Below, one piece after another: positions 53,401 to 61,351 of a DNA stretch of 64,000 nt. Position 1 is the first letter of the stretch, and every line of letters starts with the position of its first letter. A model generated the notes under the pieces. The model was given only the letters and a program-made list of their open reading frames with translations, was not told where the DNA came from and did not search any database. The stretch is from a candidate division KSB1 bacterium (GTDB lineage Bacteria; Zhuqueibacterota; Zhuqueibacteria; Zhuqueibacterales; Zhuqueibacteraceae): the NCBI GenBank assembly GCA_034506175.1, contig JAPDQB010000035.1:1-64000 (forward strand), read 5' to 3'. The translations under genes were made by a program, and so were the position numbers.

Positions 53401-54070
53401 TCATCGCGTGCGGATTCGCACGAATATGGAGATTTATTGGGATTATGTTTTTTCCTCGGTCAATAGCGCAAAGAAAATATCATCCCGCAAGGCTGTGCCC
53501 GCAGGGAGTCTTGTTAATGACACGCACAGGGCTGAATTTACGCAAGATTCCTCCGGAATGACACTTCGCCAAACGCTGTTGCCGCTGCTGGCTGCCGATC
53601 TTCATTATCGCGGCTTTTCACGGCTCTATCGCCGAGGCGGGCGCTATGGCCCGCATTGGTTTGATTACAACGAGGTTTCAAAAGCGCCGAAATGGCGTGA
53701 TTTGGTCGGCAATTACACACGTTACGGCGACGTGTTGCCATTACTGTCGGAGCCGGATGACAAATATATCATCATGAATGCCGGGGATGAAGTGACGATC
53801 ACATTCGATGCGACGAAATTGCCCGAGCTGCCAAACGGCTGGAAGCGCGACTATCTGATCTACAGCGACGGCTGGATCAAAGACGGCGATTTGAATACCG
53901 CGCACGGCCAAACCGTTGAGCCGCTGCCGTTTCATGCGATGACGAGTTATCCGTATGGGCCGGAGCAGGCCTATCCCGGCGATGAGGAGCATCAACGTTA
54001 TCTGAAAACTTACAACACGCGAAAAGTGACGACGGAAAAATTTCGCCGGCTGCTGTCGAATCCGCGCTGA
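50423..54070 (+). CDS. TPR-FG-GAP-ASPIC/UnbV fusion lipoprotein with extra C-terminal region
   Basis: The protein has 1215 residues. The lipobox is IFLLSAC with EKQQ after it. Residues 40-240 are TPRs (YLEENKLSEAEAEFLKL, ALGYANLGLVYMRRDDFAKA). A FG-GAP propeller follows (DYDGDGDQDLYVAS, DYDNDGRLDLYIVN, DLDLDGDLDLFLAN), then an ASPIC/UnbV segment (FGIGAKVEIRAG, HFGLGERLKAD, ILWPNG). From about 753 to the end a further 460 residues carry no domain I can name (FLYTWNGRRYTFVKDIMW, ELWETAYFDQVKLFAVDHPD, DYLIYSDGWIKDGDLNT). The ribosome-binding site is weak. Part of the last region contains an inserted repeat (53475-53565). Confidence 0.88.
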   Translation: MQKSIRLIAIFLFIFLLSACEKQQVDDKRQITAMISARTLGLAYLEENKLSEAEAEFLKLIQLAPKEALGYANLGLVYMRRDDFAKAEQQIKEAIKLDPDDPEIRLIAAKIYELTNREDEAIRELENSLKKSPDHVKSLHNLAELCLKRDDDAARRRGEECLNKAVELKPANLVARLQLIETLLRNGKADAAAARMEELIKQVPELPKDPAEFYDKALALMRAGKANEALTPAIIFHNLLKLTPLYQAGVLELKGPGGALIGFPVMTFSQQISTQPQSRQAVLAAIRFTDATAVAGLNIVPKSARQPDPAAEFGASVAVGDYDGDGDQDLYVASRSPHSPASAHFLFRNDFGEFIETSSAAGIKHQAKETAAIFADYDNDGRLDLYIVNDGPNVLYRNLGDGRFQEVTATAGVGDADYGCAARFVDLDLDGDLDLFLANAGVNRVYRNNGDGAFGEMGEKMGLAGTRAKTRDAVFGDFDDDGDIDLFVVNENASNILYTNLRQGRFQDTTAASGVTSKGKSGAAAAGDYNNDGYVDLFVTSLDGGDYFLYRNKGDGTFEKDRHASTMLKALKNLAGLDAEFFDFDNDGFLDLLVAGAPLAKTGRGVFLFHNDGTGKFKEVSSLLPAEVLTARRIALADYNEDGDLDIFLAGLDGGVRLLRNDGGNANHYLKMQLVGLRTGSGKNNYFGIGAKVEIRAGEHYQMRVVTEPAIHFGLGERLKADVVRILWPNGTPQNLFYPGSDQDLVEQQTLKGSCAFLYTWNGRRYTFVKDIMWRSALGMPLGIMGGETAYAFPHASQEYLKIPGDSLQIQDGKIILHITEELWETAYFDQVKLFAVDHPDSVEIYVDERFVPPPFPPLHIYQVAQKRLPKSARDEQGNDLLPALRAQDDVYASNLKPAKFQGLTELHDLILDLGDFADSDSVVLFLNGWLFPSDASINVAIAQSGQPKVIPPYLQVRNRRGEWQTVIENMSFPMGKDKMVVADLTGKFLTRDHRVRIRTNMEIYWDYVFSSVNSAKKISSRKAVPAGSLVNDTHRAEFTQDSSGMTLRQTLLPLLAADLHYRGFSRLYRRGGRYGPHWFDYNEVSKAPKWRDLVGNYTRYGDVLPLLSEPDDKYIIMNAGDEVTITFDATKLPELPNGWKRDYLIYSDGWIKDGDLNTAHGQTVEPLPFHAMTSYPYGPEQAYPGDEEHQRYLKTYNTRKVTTEKFRRLLSNPR
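53475..53565 (+). repeat. dispersed-repeat-like insertion inside the TPR-FG-GAP gene
   Basis: The stretch starts with ATCATCCCGCAAGG, has CCCGCAGGGAGTCTTGTTA, and ends with GCAAGATTCCTCCGGAATGA. The ends are imperfectly inverted (TCATCCCGC versus GGAATGA) and resemble intergenic repeats of the type GTCATTCC-GGAATCTTGC. In frame it encodes SSRKAVPAGSLVNDTHRAEF, then TQDSSGMT, a polar loop between two conserved-looking blocks. No frame break results. Confidence 0.55.
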
Positions 54071-54174
54071 ATCTTGCGTTTGATTCAAAAAAGTTTATAT
54101 TTATGACGACAGCCATAACTCACAAAATTTGATTTCGCAGGCCCACGAGAAACAAGCAGGCTGGGAGTCATGTT

Positions 54175-55752
54175 ATGAAAAAATTCCTGCCAATCGGAGT
54201 TCAAAATTTTGCCCAAATGATCAACGGCAATTTCGTTTACGTGGACAAGACGCGATACGTTTATGAATTGGCGCGCGTTCCGCAAGCGTTTTATTTTCTT
54301 TCCCGTCCGCGGCGCTTTGGCAAATCGTTGCTGGCCTCTACTTTTAAATCTTTGTTTGCGGGACAAAAAGAGCTTTTCAAAGAATTGTGGATCGCAAACA
54401 CAGACTGGACGTGGAAACCGCATCCGGTGGTTATCGTCGATTTTAACGGCATCGACGCCACCAATGCCACGATTTTGGAAGAAAGTCTGTCGAGCGCCTT
54501 GGATAAAATTGCCGACAGTTACGGGATTGCGCTGCAAGAGCATATTCTGCCCAACAAATTTGTCGAGTTGTTTACGGAACTTCATTTAAAAAGCCGTGAA
54601 AAAATCGTAGTTTTGATCGACGAATACGACAAGCCCATCGTGACGCATTTGGGCAAAGGCGAGGCCGGATTGCAAATCGCCCGCGAGAACCGTGATTTTT
54701 TGAAGAAATTCTTTGGCGTCCTGAAGGAAACCCATGTCTCCTCTATTTTGCGCTTTGTTTTCATCACCGGCATTTCCAAGTTCAGCAAGGCCGGCATCTT
54801 TTCGGATTTGAACAACTTGCAAGACCTCTCCATGCATTCGGCTTATGCGGAATTGTTGGGGTATACCCAAACGGAATTGCAAGATTGTTTTGGGGCGTGG
54901 ATCGAAGAGTTTGCTCGCATACGGCAAACCACCACCGAGGACATTTTACAATCTTTGAAAGTCTGGTATAATGGCTATCGCTTCACCCTGGAAAATCGGC
55001 AAGTCTACAATCCCTTTTCCATTCTCAACACGTTTTCAGAATATAAATTCAAAAATTTTTGGTTTGAAACGGCAACTCCCAGCTTTCTGGTCAATTTAAT
55101 CAAAGAAAAGGATTGCTCGCTGCCGAGCTTTGAGAAGGTTGAAATTCAAGAGGCGGCCTTCACAACTTATGAATTGGAAAACCTGCAATTGGAGGCGCTG
55201 TTGTTTCAGACCGGCTATCTTACCATTCATGATTTTGACGGATTCTTGTATCGGTTGGGCTATCCCAATCAGGAAATTAAAAACTCTTTTTTGAATTATC
55301 TTTATCACCGCCTGGTCGAATTGCCGGACACGACTTTGAAAGCGCAATACGTCCGCCTGCATCAGTATTTGGATCGCGAGGAGGCGGAGCGATTCATCGC
55401 CACCGTCAACGCCATTCTCGCGGCGATTCCGTATCCGCATATTCACGGCCAGGATGAACGGTATTATCACACGGTGTTTTATCTGATGCTTTCCGCCTCG
55501 GGCGTGATGGTACAAACGGAGGCGTTGACTTCTCACGGACGAATGGATGTCGCCATGGAATTCAAGGATAAAGTGTACATTGTGGAATTGAAGTGCAATC
55601 AGACCGCCGCGGAAGCGATTCAGCAAATTCATCAAAAACGCTATTATGAAAAGTATCTGCAAAGCGGCCGTAAAATTTATTTAGTAGGAATCAATTTTGA
55701 TACCGACGAGCGCCGCGTTACTGACTGGCGTTTTGAAGCCCTGGCAGGATGA
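54175..55752 (+). CDS. AAA-ATPase-like / PD-(D/E)XK nuclease superfamily protein
   Basis: The protein has 525 residues. The N-terminal AAA-ATPase-like domain has MKKFLPIGVQNFAQMI, YVDKT, and the Walker A-like SRPRRFGKSLL near residue 44; VVLIDEYDKPI is Walker B. The C-terminal nuclease domain has GRMDVAMEFKDKVYIVELKC, the D-x(n)-ExK core of PD-(D/E)XK enzymes, then KRYYEKYLQSGRKIYLVGIN. Such proteins are common, often multi-copy, and of unknown cellular role; a defence or mobile role has been suggested for relatives. It lies within the FG-GAP run, 13 bases before the next member. Confidence 0.92.
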   Translation: MKKFLPIGVQNFAQMINGNFVYVDKTRYVYELARVPQAFYFLSRPRRFGKSLLASTFKSLFAGQKELFKELWIANTDWTWKPHPVVIVDFNGIDATNATILEESLSSALDKIADSYGIALQEHILPNKFVELFTELHLKSREKIVVLIDEYDKPIVTHLGKGEAGLQIARENRDFLKKFFGVLKETHVSSILRFVFITGISKFSKAGIFSDLNNLQDLSMHSAYAELLGYTQTELQDCFGAWIEEFARIRQTTTEDILQSLKVWYNGYRFTLENRQVYNPFSILNTFSEYKFKNFWFETATPSFLVNLIKEKDCSLPSFEKVEIQEAAFTTYELENLQLEALLFQTGYLTIHDFDGFLYRLGYPNQEIKNSFLNYLYHRLVELPDTTLKAQYVRLHQYLDREEAERFIATVNAILAAIPYPHIHGQDERYYHTVFYLMLSASGVMVQTEALTSHGRMDVAMEFKDKVYIVELKCNQTAAEAIQQIHQKRYYEKYLQSGRKIYLVGINFDTDERRVTDWRFEALAG

Positions 55753-55765
55753 GAAGAGGCTTTTC

Positions 55766-58087
55766 ATGAACGCAACCAAGACATTCGCAAAGACTGCTTT
55801 TTTCTTTGGCCTGCTGATTTCGCTTGCTATTTTTTCCTGTTCGCGCCATACCGGCCAGCGCGCCGGCACGCAAAAGATGGCCGAGCGCTTGAAAAAGCTT
55901 GCCGACGGCATTGACCCGAAAACCAATCGTTTTGCCAGCGCCGAGCGCGTGCAATATTGGCGCAGCCGGAAGCCGGCCAACGCCCGCGAACAGATGATCA
56001 ATCAGTTTCAAACCGGCATGGATTTGCTTCATAACGGCCAAACCGAAGAAGCCATTGCGGAGCTGAAAAGCGTTTTGGAGAAAGCCACGACCGGTCCGAA
56101 CAGTCATATGGCCCCGCCGCGTTTTGAAATGGATGTTCGTGAATATTTGGCGCTCGCCTATTTGCGCCTGGGCGAGCAGGATAATTGTATCGCGCGACAT
56201 GCCACCGACTCGTGTTTGCTGCCGATTCGAGGCTCGGGCGTTCACGCCGATCAACGCGGCTCACGCGCGGCCATACAAGAGTATTCCAGGCTTTTGGCGT
56301 TTTATCCGCAAGATTTGAATTATCGCTGGCTGTTGAATATCGCCCACATGACACTCGGCGAATACCCCGAGAAAGTGCCGGAAAAATTGCTGATTCCGCC
56401 GAAAGTTTTTGATTCCGATTATGATATCAAACGCTTTTATGATGTCGCGCCGCGCCTGGGGTTGGATGTGATGGGCCTTTCCGGCGGCAGCGTGATGGAA
56501 GATTTGGACGGCGACGGCGATCTCGATCTCATGGTTTCTTCATGGGGATGGCGCGATCCGCTCCGCGCTTTTCGCAACAACGGCGACGGCACCTTCACCG
56601 AGATGACGCCGCACTTGGGTTTGGATGGCATCACCGGCGGGTTGAATATGAACCACGCCGATTATAACAACGACGGCTATCCCGATATTTTTGTGATGCG
56701 CGGCGCGTGGCTATCCGAGCAAGGGCGCCAGCCCAACTCCTTGCTGCGCAACAACGGCAACTGGACGTTTGATGATGTGACCGAAGAAGCCGGCGTGCTG
56801 AGTTTTCATCCGACGCCGACGGCGGCGTGGGGCGATTACGACAACGATGGCTGGCTCGATTTGTTCATCGGCAATGAGTCGAATACCGACCCGCTCAACC
56901 TGCCCAACAACAGCGGCATTGCCCTGTGGATTCAAGGTTTTGTTGGCGGCGCGCCGAACGCCGATCAAATCAATCCATGCGAATTATATCACAACAACGG
57001 CGACGGCACTTTTACCGAAGTGGCCGCGCAAGCCGGCGTGGCCACCGGCGGTTTTGTCAAAGGCGCCGCCTGGGGAGATTACAACAACGATGGCCGATTG
57101 GATCTTTACGTTTCGCGCCTGCGCGAACCGAATGTGCTCTATCGCAACGAAGGTAAAAACGCCGCCGGCCAATGGTCTTTCAAAGATGTCACGGCAGAGG
57201 CTGGTGTCGGCGAGCCGTTGCAGAGTTTTCCGTGCTGGTTTTTTGATTTTGACAACGACGGCTGGCTGGACATTTTTGTTTCGGGATATTACGCGGCGTT
57301 TGGCTCAGTGGCCGCGGATTATCTCGGTGAGCCGGCCGACGCCGAGCGGCCGCGTTTGTATCGCAATAATCACGACGGCACGTTCAAGGATGTCACGAAA
57401 GAGGCGAACGTCTTCAAAGTTTTGTTGACGATGGGCTGCAACTTCGGCGATCTCGACAACGACGGCTTTCTCGATTTTTATGCCGGCACCGGCGATCCGG
57501 ATTTGCGCTCGCTGATGCCGAATCGCATGTTTCGCAATTTCGAGGGAAAATATTTTCAAGACGTCACCACCGCCGGCGGCTTCGGCCATTTGCAAAAGGG
57601 CCATGGCGTGGCCTTCGGCGATCTTGACAACGACGGGGATCAGGATATTTTCATCGAAATCGGCGGGGCGCTGCCCGGCGATGCGTTTCGCAGCGCGCTG
57701 TTTGAGAATCCGGGGCACGGCAATCGTTGGATCACGCTGAAGCTCGAGGGCACGCAAAGCAATCGTTCTGCCATCGGCGCGCGAATCAAAGTGACAGTGA
57801 AAACAGCCGGCGGCTTGCGCGATATTTACGCGACGGCGGGCACCGGCGGCAGTTTCGGCTCGTCGAGCTTGCAGCAAGAGATCGGTTTGGGACAAGCTAC
57901 GGCGATTCAAACGATTGAAATCACCTGGCCGGCGACGGGAAAAACGCAAATTTTCCAAGATGTGGCCATGGAGCAGATTTATAAAATTCGGGAGGGCGAT
58001 TCTCTTATGACAGTTCTGCCTTCGCAACGCATGACTCTTTCTCCGGCAACGAATCGCGGCGCAACGACGGCCCACTCTGAGCATTAA
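55766..58087 (+). CDS. TPR-FG-GAP/ASPIC-UnbV lipoprotein
   Basis: The protein has 773 residues. The lipobox is LAIFSC with SRHTG after it. Residues 60-220 are TPR-like (MDLLHNGQTEEAIAELKSVL) and hold the conserved-looking CIARHATDSCLLPIRGSGVH and NIAHMTLGEYPEKVP. Propeller loops include DLDGDGDLDLMVSS, DYNNDGYPDIFVMR and DFDNDGWLDIFVSG. The end has SAIGARIKVTV and ITWPATG, an ASPIC/UnbV domain. GAGG lies before the ATG. It is the last member of the run before the second SusCD pair. Confidence 0.9.
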   Translation: MNATKTFAKTAFFFGLLISLAIFSCSRHTGQRAGTQKMAERLKKLADGIDPKTNRFASAERVQYWRSRKPANAREQMINQFQTGMDLLHNGQTEEAIAELKSVLEKATTGPNSHMAPPRFEMDVREYLALAYLRLGEQDNCIARHATDSCLLPIRGSGVHADQRGSRAAIQEYSRLLAFYPQDLNYRWLLNIAHMTLGEYPEKVPEKLLIPPKVFDSDYDIKRFYDVAPRLGLDVMGLSGGSVMEDLDGDGDLDLMVSSWGWRDPLRAFRNNGDGTFTEMTPHLGLDGITGGLNMNHADYNNDGYPDIFVMRGAWLSEQGRQPNSLLRNNGNWTFDDVTEEAGVLSFHPTPTAAWGDYDNDGWLDLFIGNESNTDPLNLPNNSGIALWIQGFVGGAPNADQINPCELYHNNGDGTFTEVAAQAGVATGGFVKGAAWGDYNNDGRLDLYVSRLREPNVLYRNEGKNAAGQWSFKDVTAEAGVGEPLQSFPCWFFDFDNDGWLDIFVSGYYAAFGSVAADYLGEPADAERPRLYRNNHDGTFKDVTKEANVFKVLLTMGCNFGDLDNDGFLDFYAGTGDPDLRSLMPNRMFRNFEGKYFQDVTTAGGFGHLQKGHGVAFGDLDNDGDQDIFIEIGGALPGDAFRSALFENPGHGNRWITLKLEGTQSNRSAIGARIKVTVKTAGGLRDIYATAGTGGSFGSSSLQQEIGLGQATAIQTIEITWPATGKTQIFQDVAMEQIYKIREGDSLMTVLPSQRMTLSPATNRGATTAHSEH

Positions 58088-58418
58088 CCCGTTCATTCAG
58101 TTTCGTGCAAAAGATTGCTGAATACATGCAAGTTTCTGCACCTTGACCCACCAGAAGACTGATGAGTAAAGTTTCTTAAAGCCTGATAAGACAAAAAGTT
58201 GTTGCTTTGGAATTATTTTTTTGTAGCTTGGCACGACAGTTGTTCTTTTATTATTTTGTAGTTTCTCTCTGAAAATATTCCTTCGTTTTTGTTGCTAAAC
58301 ATCTTTTCACTAGTTTTTAGGCTTGAAAAATTACCCGCAAGGGTGCTGTAACCATTCCGTAACGCCTATAAAGTATAATTCACTTTTTTCATTAAACCAG
58401 GTTAAGGAGGAGAAGGGT
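58088..58418. other. intergenic leader of the second SusC gene
   Basis: This 331-base spacer is AT-rich with no open frame of note. It holds the candidate sigma54 promoter and a strong ribosome-binding site (AAGGAGGAG at 58404-58412) just before the SusC start. ACCCGCAAGGGT at 58332-58343 forms a short hairpin. I see no known riboswitch and no terminator after the previous gene. Confidence 0.5.
58228..58244 (+). promoter_or_regulatory. candidate sigma54 promoter
   Basis: TTGGCACG (58228-58235), four bases, then TTGTT (58240-58244) matches the -24 element perfectly and the -12 element except that GC is GT. The spacing is exactly right for sigma54. It lies 175 bases before the second SusC start. 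The rest of 58088-58418 is AT-rich and without a gene. Confidence 0.4.
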
Positions 58419-61304
58419 ATGTTACTCGCGAGGGTAAAGTTATCCGCATTAGGCCGTGTTGTCACACTCATCGTCGTGATGGCAACGCTGGTCTTGCTTC
58501 CCGGAGTTGGGCTGGCTCAAAGCGGCTCGATCAGCGGGAAAGTGACTGATGTGAAATCCGGCGAGAGCCTGCCGGGCGCGCAGGTTTTGGTGCAAGGCAC
58601 AAATCGCGGCGCCGCCAGCGATGTCAATGGCGTTTATACGATTCGTGGTGTGCCGCCCGGAACGTACACCGTTGAAGCGCGGTTTATCGGCTACGCTACG
58701 CAACAAGTTCGCGTGACGGTTGTCGCCGGCCAACAAGCCACCGCCGACTTTCAGCTCAAGCAGAGCTTGTTGCAACTGGGCGAAGTGGTGGTGACCGGGC
58801 AAGGTGTTGCCGTTGAGAAGCGCCAGCTTCCGACCGCGGTGGCCACGCTCTCGGCGCAAGAAATCGAGTTGGCGCCGGTCAAGTCGGTTGATCAGCTTTT
58901 GCAAGGCCGGGTTCCGGGCTTGACTTCGCTGGTGCCGACCGGCATGCCGGGCACCGGCGCGCGCATTCAGACGCGCGGCTTGAAAAGCGTGGTGACGAAC
59001 TCGACGCCGGTCATTTACGTTGACGGCGTGCGCGTTGACAATAACGATAATTTCCGTCTCGCCTTTGGCACCGGCGGCCAGGTGAGTTCCTCGCTGGCGG
59101 ATCTCGTGACCGGTGAAATCGACCGCGTCGAAGTGATCAAAGGCGGCGCCTCCTCAACGCTTTATGGCTCGGAAGCGGCCAACGGCGTCATTCAGATTTT
59201 CACCAAAAAGGGCATCCCCGGCCAGGCGCGTTGGCGTTTCAATGTGACCTCGGGCTTTGATGTGCCGGAGCACAAATTTACCTATGAGCAATTCACCAAA
59301 GACCTGTTCTATCGCAACAACGGCGTGTATCAATCCTACACTGCCGGGGTGACCGGTGGCACGGAAACTTTCAGCTACAACGTTTCCGGAAAAATGTTTG
59401 ACAACCGCGGCATGGTGGTGCAGGACAAGCTGTTTGACAAGCAATACAATCTCGCCACCGGCATGAGGGCGATCATGTCGCAAAATGCGGATATCGAGTT
59501 TTCCGCGAGCTATACGCGCAGCCAATTCGGCACGCTGTTCAACGACAACAGCACGATCGCGCCTTTGAGCGCTTTGGAATTGGAAGCCAACTTCCGCCTG
59601 GCGCAGCGCAACAAGCAAAATCTCGACAGTCTGCTTAATCTCTACCTGCTTCCGGATTTGCGCGAAGCGGTCAACCGTTTCATCACTTCGGTGAATGTCA
59701 ATTATTCGCCGCATGCGCGCTGGAAAAATAAATTCACGCTCGGCCTGGATTATCGCAAAAATGAAGCGCGCCACTTTGCGCCGATCGAATCGCAACCGAT
59801 TGTCGGAACCGTTGGCGGTTTCCTGCGCGTGTCGTATCGTGATTATCTGACGGTAACGTTGGGCTACACCGGCTCTTACACCGCGCCGAAAATCGGCCCG
59901 ATCACGCAAACGATTTCCGTTGGCGCGCAAGGGTTTCGCGTCGAAGATCGCGAGAATTTCGGCTCCGGCACGACGTTCCGAATTCCCGGCACCACCGACT
60001 TCGGCAATGCCTCGGTTATCGCGGCCGACGAAAGCAACCGCCAGCTTTTTAACGGCGGACTTTTTGTGACGGATCAAATCGGCCTGTACGACCGGCTGTT
60101 TTTGGATATCGGCGCGCGTTTTGACGGCAACTCGGCCTTCGGCAAAGACGTCGGCATTCAAACCTATCCCAAAGCCGGACTGGCCTATAACGTTTCTGAT
60201 GAAAGTTTTTATCCCAAATTTCTCAAGCCGTATCTTGGCACGCTGAAAGTGCGCGCTGCCATCGGACAAACCGGCAATTTCCCCTCGCCGTTCGTCCGTG
60301 ACCGCTCCTACGTCTCGAACTCCTTTTTGAACGAAGCCGCCGTCAATTTCGGCAACCCCGGCGACCTCAAGTTGGCGCCGGAAAAGACCACCTCAGTCGA
60401 TTACGGTTTTGATGCGGGCATCTTGGATGATCGCGTCTCGTTCGAATTTTCCGTCTTCAATCAGAAAACCAAGGATGCGTTGTTCAACGTTGCCACCGAC
60501 CCGGCCTCGGGTTTCGGCACGCAGCAACGCAACGTCGGCGAGATCGAGAACAAAGGCATCGAAGCCTCGCTGCGCGCCAATGTGTTGAACTGGGATAATC
60601 TCGAGATGGACGTTCGCGTGTCTTATGCGACGCTGAAAAACAAAGTCGTCGACCTCGGCGACTCCCCGCCATTTTCCATCGCCGGCTTTGCCTTTGCGCC
60701 GCAGCGCGTGGAAGAGGGTTATCCGGTTGGTGTGTACCAAGTCAACGTACCGGTGCCGGACGCCGATGGTGTGTTTAGAGGCGCTGTCACCATCGAGCGC
60801 AGAGGCAATCCGACGCCGAAGCAAACCGGCTCGATTGCGCTTGATTTGAAGGTTTTGAAGAAAATTTCGATCTATGGCCTGGCCGAATTCGCGCGCGGCC
60901 ATTTCGTTTTGAATCAATTATTGTCGCGCCACATCGTCCGCAGCCAAAGTGGCGACATCGTTTACCCCGAAGATTACGCCAAAGTGCCGGGCGAGCTTAA
61001 TCCCACCACGAACCGGAAACCGTATGATCGTAATACTGCCTCGGCCATTTTGTTGGAAAAAGGTGATTGGTTCAAAATCCGTGAAGTGTCGTTGCGCTAT
61101 CAGCTTCCGCGCGTGGTCGGTGTGAATAGCCTGGCGGTGACCGCCGCGGTGAGAAATTTTGCGATTCTCGGAACCAAAACGTGGTTTGCCGATCCGGAGC
61201 TGAGCTTCATCCGCGCCGGCGGCAACCTCGAAATCGGCGGGATTGTCGGCGCGAATCCCTCGCCACCCAAGCAATTCCGCTTTGGCCTCGACGTTTCACT
61301 TTAG
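58419..61304 (+). CDS. SusC/RagA-type TonB-linked outer-membrane protein (pair 2)
   Basis: The protein has 961 residues. The signal peptide (ALGRVVTLIVVMATLVLLPG) is followed by a carboxypeptidase-regulatory-like domain (SISGKVTDVKSGESLPGAQV to FIGYATQQVRV). The plug has LLQGRVPGLTSL, VIYVDGVRVDNND and IEVIKGGASSTLYGSEAANG. A barrel follows and ends FRFGLDVSL. The start at 58419 is fixed by AGGAGGAG. It is smaller than the pair 1 SusC and only moderately like it, so a different substrate is likely. SusD follows after 47 bases. Confidence 0.94.
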   Translation: MLLARVKLSALGRVVTLIVVMATLVLLPGVGLAQSGSISGKVTDVKSGESLPGAQVLVQGTNRGAASDVNGVYTIRGVPPGTYTVEARFIGYATQQVRVTVVAGQQATADFQLKQSLLQLGEVVVTGQGVAVEKRQLPTAVATLSAQEIELAPVKSVDQLLQGRVPGLTSLVPTGMPGTGARIQTRGLKSVVTNSTPVIYVDGVRVDNNDNFRLAFGTGGQVSSSLADLVTGEIDRVEVIKGGASSTLYGSEAANGVIQIFTKKGIPGQARWRFNVTSGFDVPEHKFTYEQFTKDLFYRNNGVYQSYTAGVTGGTETFSYNVSGKMFDNRGMVVQDKLFDKQYNLATGMRAIMSQNADIEFSASYTRSQFGTLFNDNSTIAPLSALELEANFRLAQRNKQNLDSLLNLYLLPDLREAVNRFITSVNVNYSPHARWKNKFTLGLDYRKNEARHFAPIESQPIVGTVGGFLRVSYRDYLTVTLGYTGSYTAPKIGPITQTISVGAQGFRVEDRENFGSGTTFRIPGTTDFGNASVIAADESNRQLFNGGLFVTDQIGLYDRLFLDIGARFDGNSAFGKDVGIQTYPKAGLAYNVSDESFYPKFLKPYLGTLKVRAAIGQTGNFPSPFVRDRSYVSNSFLNEAAVNFGNPGDLKLAPEKTTSVDYGFDAGILDDRVSFEFSVFNQKTKDALFNVATDPASGFGTQQRNVGEIENKGIEASLRANVLNWDNLEMDVRVSYATLKNKVVDLGDSPPFSIAGFAFAPQRVEEGYPVGVYQVNVPVPDADGVFRGAVTIERRGNPTPKQTGSIALDLKVLKKISIYGLAEFARGHFVLNQLLSRHIVRSQSGDIVYPEDYAKVPGELNPTTNRKPYDRNTASAILLEKGDWFKIREVSLRYQLPRVVGVNSLAVTAAVRNFAILGTKTWFADPELSFIRAGGNLEIGGIVGANPSPPKQFRFGLDVSL

Positions 61305-61351
61305 TTTTTCAAAGGGATTTTTTGAATCTGAAATTTCTTAGGGAAAAACCA

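Noticed and set aside
54175..55752. AAA-like/PD-(D/E)XK gene considered as part of a restriction-modification or anti-phage system
   Set aside because: No methyltransferase, helicase or other defence gene is beside it, so a defence role cannot be supported from this window.
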